From positions 31,900 through 95,899 of the forward strand of contig LUJS01000040.1 of the NCBI GenBank assembly GCA_001689495.1: 64,000 nt of DNA, read 5' to 3'. Of this stretch, positions 60,201-64,000 are shown one piece after another; within the stretch, counting starts at the first letter, position 1, and every line of letters begins with the position of its first letter. A model generated the notes under the pieces. That model was not told the DNA's origin. It made no database searches and saw nothing but the letters and a program-made list of their open reading frames with translations. The position numbers and the translations under genes are program-made. This stretch comes from Bacteroidales bacterium M8. Lineage in GTDB: Bacteria > Bacteroidota > Bacteroidia > Bacteroidales > Muribaculaceae.

Positions 60201-61562
60201 ATGGGAAGACCGAAAAGATTATACCCTACTGGCAAGTATCGCCTCCGTATTAGAGGCGGGAAAGCACAAAGCGACAAACAATATCCGGTGGCTCTTGAAT
60301 ATACCTGGAATCGTCAGGTAGTTCGTAAAGCTACTAACATTACGTGTGCAGTTGAAGATTGGAGCATCAGTGGCAACCAAGGACGTGGGGGCGTAAAATC
60401 CTCATATGGTCCAGAAGCCAAACGCATCAACGCCGTCCTTGTAGCCAAGGTCGATAAAATTGATGCGCTTTTAGCGGAATACTATCAGAAACATCCGGAA
60501 GAATTATCTCTTGAACTAATTTCTGATATTCTTAACGAGAAAGCAGTCGTAACAAGAGAAGATAAGGGAAAAGACTTTGTGGAACTTACATTGGAACGTC
60601 TTGCCTCTGATTATTCAAGAAACAGAATAGGACGTAGCCGCTATCAGAATGGTATAAGCGGTATGAATATGTTTCAAGAGTTTTTACGCTCTACAAAGCG
60701 AGGTACATATAAACCCGACGGCATATATGTAGGTGAGATTACAGTTGAGCTTATAGAGGCTTATATTGAATGGCGAAGAGAGATAAAAAAGAACGGTGAT
60801 GCAACGATTAACCATTCTCTTACTCCTATTCTAAAGGCATGTGCATACGCTGCTGAAATGAAGATGATAGATTACGCTGTCAATGTCAGGATTCAGGATA
60901 TGCGTATCTCTCCAAAAGCAAATCTCGCAATAGACGATGGAGAATTTGATGGAAAGAGCTTGTCAGAGGAGGAATTAACTAAACTCGTTAACTACTATAG
61001 GGAATGTAAAGAACCACGTCGAAAGGAGTTTATTGAAATGTTCCTATTCTCCTTCCATGCTTGTGGGCTGCGCGTTGTTGATGTTATGACGCTACAGTGG
61101 AGCCATATAGATTTAGAAAAAAGAGAGCTACGGAAGGTTATGGTTAAAACAGGTAAAAGGCATATTGTACCCTTAACCGATTTCGCTATCGAGATTCTAA
61201 ATAACTGGAAAGAAAAACGCAAGGACAGTATATTCGTGTTTGACCTTGTAAAAGACGATTTAGATATTGAAGATGATGCAGCAATCTATAAGGCAAGAAA
61301 TAATGCTACCAAGTGCATTAACCAATCACTTGCGGTAGTCGGCGAGAACTTGGAATTTAAGTTTTCCCTTACAATGCACGTTGCCCGCCATACTTTTGCG
61401 GTAATGGCATTAAATAAAGGTCTTTCAATGTCTGTTGTAAGTCGTTTGCTCGGTCATGGCAGTACGGATATAACTGAAAAGGTTTATGCTCGTTTTCTGC
61501 CGGAAACACTGTCAACTGAGTTAAACAAACTGACTGACGAACTATCCAATTTCCAGATTTAA
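60201..61562 (+). CDS. int: Tyrosine recombinase / integrase of the conjugative element
   Basis: 453 residues with the full catalytic set: Arg in CGLRVVDVMTL, Lys in KTGKRHIVPL, HxxR in HVARHTFA, His in LLGHGST and Tyr in KVYARFLPE. The N-terminal part is the arm-binding domain with a beta-rich opening (YPTGKYRLRIRGGK). AGGAGG lies just before the ATG, rare in Bacteroidota, and is probably incidental. Cytoplasmic; inserts and excises the element. Confidence 0.93.
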   Translation: MGRPKRLYPTGKYRLRIRGGKAQSDKQYPVALEYTWNRQVVRKATNITCAVEDWSISGNQGRGGVKSSYGPEAKRINAVLVAKVDKIDALLAEYYQKHPEELSLELISDILNEKAVVTREDKGKDFVELTLERLASDYSRNRIGRSRYQNGISGMNMFQEFLRSTKRGTYKPDGIYVGEITVELIEAYIEWRREIKKNGDATINHSLTPILKACAYAAEMKMIDYAVNVRIQDMRISPKANLAIDDGEFDGKSLSEEELTKLVNYYRECKEPRRKEFIEMFLFSFHACGLRVVDVMTLQWSHIDLEKRELRKVMVKTGKRHIVPLTDFAIEILNNWKEKRKDSIFVFDLVKDDLDIEDDAAIYKARNNATKCINQSLAVVGENLEFKFSLTMHVARHTFAVMALNKGLSMSVVSRLLGHGSTDITEKVYARFLPETLSTELNKLTDELSNFQI

Positions 61563-61579
61563 TTATAGTTACATAATAA

Positions 61580-61623
61580 AATAGCCGGCCGCTGGGTGAC
61601 TAATCACTTTGCGGTCGGCTATT
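61580..61623. terminator. Convergent terminator hairpin
   Basis: AATAGCCGGCCGC (61580-61592) pairs with GCGGTCGGCTATT (61611-61623, one G-U). It lies between the 3' ends of the integrase and the large helicase gene. Confidence 0.75.
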
Positions 61624-61630
61624 GTCTTAG

Positions 61631-64000
61631 TTAGAATTTCAATCCTGCCCGGAATGAGGTATTCTGTTGGGGCGGTTGAATGGGTCTTGCACTTGCAACG
61701 AAACGAGATTGCGAGGGCGAATCATGAGCATACGAGGGTTTAGGCTCTGCCACCAATGGCTCTTTTGAGCCATTGGTCTGCACGGGGGCGTCGATTGTGT
61801 TGACCTGCTTGTTTTCTTCGCCGTCCTGTTCCTCCTTTTTGGGGGCGAGGGCGGCTGTGATCTTGCGGTCGAGGGCGGCAAGTTCACTCTTCAGGTCTTT
61901 CAGCTCGGACTCTTTGCCCCACTGTTTGGCGACGATGGCTTCGAGCTGGGGAACATCGGCTTTGAGTTTGGCTGTACGTTCCTCGTACTGCTCGATGATG
62001 CCGGGTATCTTCTCCAATGCGTTGACGAAGTTCATGCAGGCGGCATGGGTGTCGGACATGGCGATAAAGCCGTTGTTGAACTTGTATTTGTAGTTACCTT
62101 CAACCACAAATCGGTTTTGTACGGTTTCCTTGCCGTCAACGAAATTGCGCTCCGAGATGATACTGATGGGGAAGCCATAGACTTCACCGATGCGCTTGTA
62201 CTGACCGTGGGTATCGGTTTTCATCGCCAGACCTTGCAGGTGGATACCCATGTTCTGTTCGTCTCGGAGGTTGCAGGTGTCGATAGTGAGATTGTTGACG
62301 GGGTTGCCGTCTTTGTCTCGCTGAACAACTGACGCATAGCGGGCGGCGTCCTCCTTCATGCGACTGATTGCCGCCTCGTTGTTGGCAATGTCGTGGCTGA
62401 TGGTCTGGAGCCTGAACTTGGAATCGGAAATGCCCTTATTGTGGGCTTTGCGCTCAGACTCCAGTGCCGCTATGCGTTTCTCCAACTTGGCTTTCTCCAA
62501 CAGGTCGGTGTTGCCCGACAAGATAGCCATATACTCCGAGAAGTTCATGCCGTTCTTCTCGTCCATAGCACCCTCGTCGATGGTTCGCGCTCCGAGTGCG
62601 CCGGATTTGAGCTGGTCAATGAACGTTGCCTTGCAGTGAAGAAGATTGAACTTGTAGGAGTCCAGAGACTTCTCCACGGCGTAGATGATTACATCAACTT
62701 TGTTGTCAGCATAGAGTTTGGCAATCTCATTACCGGCTCTAACTGCCCGACCGTCACGCTGTTGCAAATCACTTGGGCGCCAGGGTGTATCGAGGTGATG
62801 GACCGCGACACACCGCTGCTGTGCATTGACTCCGGTACCCAACATCGTTGTTGAGCCAAACAAAACTCTCACATCGCCACTGTTCATAGCCTCGATTACA
62901 GCTTTTCTTGACCTTTCGGTTTTACACTCCTGTATAAACCGGATTTCATGCGCCGGAATACCGTAATCCTCTATCAGCTTGCGCTTGATTTCGGAATAGA
63001 CATTCCATTCACCGGGCTTATAAGTCCCGAGGTCGCTGAAAACAAACTGCGTACCCTTTTGTGCGTCATACTTACGGTAGTATTCCGCAATCATCTTGGC
63101 ACAGTGCGAGGCTTTGTTATTCGGGTCATCCTCGGCATTGGGGTCAATCATACGCATATCAAGAGCCATCTTGCGGGCATAGTCCGTGGCAATGAGCATC
63201 TTTGCCTTTTCCTCGGTTTCAGATAACGGTGCGCGTCCCAATATGGTAGCATCGCCACTCTCGGCAAACTTCATCAGTTTCTCGATGAAGGCTTCCTGCT
63301 GGGGCGTCGGCGGGATATTATGAAGAATCTCGTTCTTCATCGGTCTATCCACTCCAACTTCTTCGGCGGTACGGTAATCGGTGATCTCATTGTAGAAAGC
63401 AGCCAGCTCCGGCACCTTGATGAAGAACCTGAAGCGTTCCTTTTGGACTATATGATTTGTGACATTGAACTCAAAGTCAGTGGTCTTCTTGGCGAAGATT
63501 GCCGCCCATGCATCGAAGCATCGAATCTCCTGTCTTTCAAGCTCATTCGGTCGTAGATACTTGAACAGCAAGTATAACTCCGTCAAAGAATTGGATATAG
63601 TCGTGCCACTGAGGAATGTCGCTCCGAGGTCTTTGCCTGTACGCTCCTGAATGGTGCGTATGGCATACAACAAGTTGAGTGCCCTCTGGCTACCCTCACT
63701 GTTGCCGAGACCCGCCACACGGTCATGTCGGGTGTTGAACATCAAATTCTTGAACTGGTGACTCTCGTCGATGAATATGTGGTCGATGCCCATCTGTTTG
63801 AAATCCACAACATTGTCGCGATTCTGGTCCATCTGGTACTGAATGGTCGCAATCTTGGCGGTAAGGTTCTCCTTACGCTTGATAAGACCTTTCAGCATAC
63901 CACGGCTTACATCGTGACCCTGCTGTTTCAGCACTTCGAGGTTCTCCTCAACCGTGTCAAGTTCTGCCTGAAGGATTTGCTGCTGCATTTCCGGCGACTG
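61631..64000 (-). CDS. C-terminal part of a giant SNF2 helicase / DNA methylase-like protein
   Basis: 789 residues are visible; the frame is open to the right edge, so the N terminus, which in related ICE proteins holds a methylase-like domain, is missing. A helicase Walker B-type [13 protein letters not shown] (DESH) and the motif VI region [14 protein letters not shown] show an SNF2 fold; between them is [12 protein letters not shown] coiled coil and a Pro/Gln-rich tail follow. Such genes are a standard cargo of Bacteroidales conjugative elements and may protect entering DNA. Confidence 0.85.
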   Translation of the reverse strand, partial: QSPEMQQQILQAELDTVEENLEVLKQQGHDVSRGMLKGLIKRKENLTAKIATIQYQMDQNRDNVVDFKQMGIDHIFIDESHQFKNLMFNTRHDRVAGLGNSEGSQRALNLLYAIRTIQERTGKDLGATFLSGTTISNSLTELYLLFKYLRPNELERQEIRCFDAWAAIFAKKTTDFEFNVTNHIVQKERFRFFIKVPELAAFYNEITDYRTAEEVGVDRPMKNEILHNIPPTPQQEAFIEKLMKFAESGDATILGRAPLSETEEKAKMLIATDYARKMALDMRMIDPNAEDDPNNKASHCAKMIAEYYRKYDAQKGTQFVFSDLGTYKPGEWNVYSEIKRKLIEDYGIPAHEIRFIQECKTERSRKAVIEAMNSGDVRVLFGSTTMLGTGVNAQQRCVAVHHLDTPWRPSDLQQRDGRAVRAGNEIAKLYADNKVDVIIYAVEKSLDSYKFNLLHCKATFIDQLKSGALGARTIDEGAMDEKNGMNFSEYMAILSGNTDLLEKAKLEKRIAALESERKAHNKGISDSKFRLQTISHDIANNEAAISRMKEDAARYASVVQRDKDGNPVNNLTIDTCNLRDEQNMGIHLQGLAMKTDTHGQYKRIGEVYGFPISIISERNFVDGKETVQNRFVVEGNYKYKFNNGFIAMSDTHAACMNFVNALEKIPGIIEQYEERTAKLKADVPQLEAIVAKQWGKESELKDLKSELAALDRKITAALAPKKEEQDGEENKQVNTIDAPVQTNGSKEPLVAEPKPSYAHDSPSQSRFVASARPIQPPQQNTSFRAGLKF

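Larger units (their letters stand above)
60000..64000. mobile_element. Left edge of an integrative conjugative element (partial)
   Basis: After the DUF2795 gene the sequence becomes AT-rich and holds a tyrosine integrase and, on the other strand, the end of a giant helicase/methylase-like gene of the type carried by CTnDOT/ICE-like Bacteroidales elements. The exact att site cannot be fixed because the other end is outside the window. Confidence 0.65.

Overview
The window looks like a chromosomal segment of a gut Bacteroidota, order Bacteroidales, most likely Muribaculaceae. This is inferred from three things: many Bacteroidota-type promoters (TAnnTTTG, often with TTTG or TTG about 19-20 bases upstream), Bacteroidales-restricted families (DUF3256, DUF4230, DUF4919, DUF2795, GH3-like enzymes), and a strongly GC-rich backbone interrupted by clearly AT-rich acquired islands.

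Layout. 1-4037: cell-envelope and RNA genes (DUF4292 end, EnvC-like LytM protein, DEAD-box RNA helicase, DUF3256). 4176-4748: four-helix-bundle protein beside a CTAGTT palindrome. 4806-10670: six close or overlapping genes (degenerate kinase with a C-terminal anchor, GNAT-like protein, two glycosyltransferases, flippase, histidine phosphatase), suggesting surface glycan synthesis. 10799-20505: PpiD-like chaperone, SNF2 helicase, hypotheticals and a GH3-type acyl-acid-amido synthetase. 20495-24160: small membrane protein, lipoprotein, alkaline phosphatase, a repeat-rich gap with a candidate structured RNA, and a small HTH protein.

24240-31153 (minus strand) is the most intriguing block: twelve tightly packed genes behind one promoter. 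They encode two small internally duplicated proteins, a protein with a conserved C-terminal domain, a TerB-like protein, an anchored OmpA-domain protein, two DUF4230 proteins (one lipoprotein, one anchored), a voltage-sensor ion channel without the K+ filter signature, and several tiny basic or membrane proteins. I know of no named system with this composition.

31427-34365: pckA and rlmN. At 34564 a tRNA-Ala(GGC) carries an AT-rich 5.5-kb integrated element (34625-40112) with an integrase, a RuvC-like resolvase and a short RuvC-like partner, two winged-helix proteins, iterons, paired arm-type repeats at both ends, and a replacement terminator for the tRNA. It is followed by two MNT/HEPN toxin-antitoxin modules lying between 58-bp duplicates of the tRNA's original terminator. 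A third module is at 53597. All three antitoxin genes appear to give leaderless mRNAs.

42565-58370 holds a carbohydrate-degrading set (GH127, GH97, BNR-4, GH105-DUF2264 fusion, GH35, GH51) suited to arabinogalactan-type glycans, with no SusC/SusD pair in view. It is interrupted by an AT-rich XRE regulator plus CoiA-like nuclease pair (45420-46956), a possible defence module. 58450-59984: M28 peptidase and DUF2795. From about 60000 to the end lies the edge of an integrative conjugative element: tyrosine integrase and the C-terminal part of a very large SNF2-type helicase/methylase-like protein that runs off the window.
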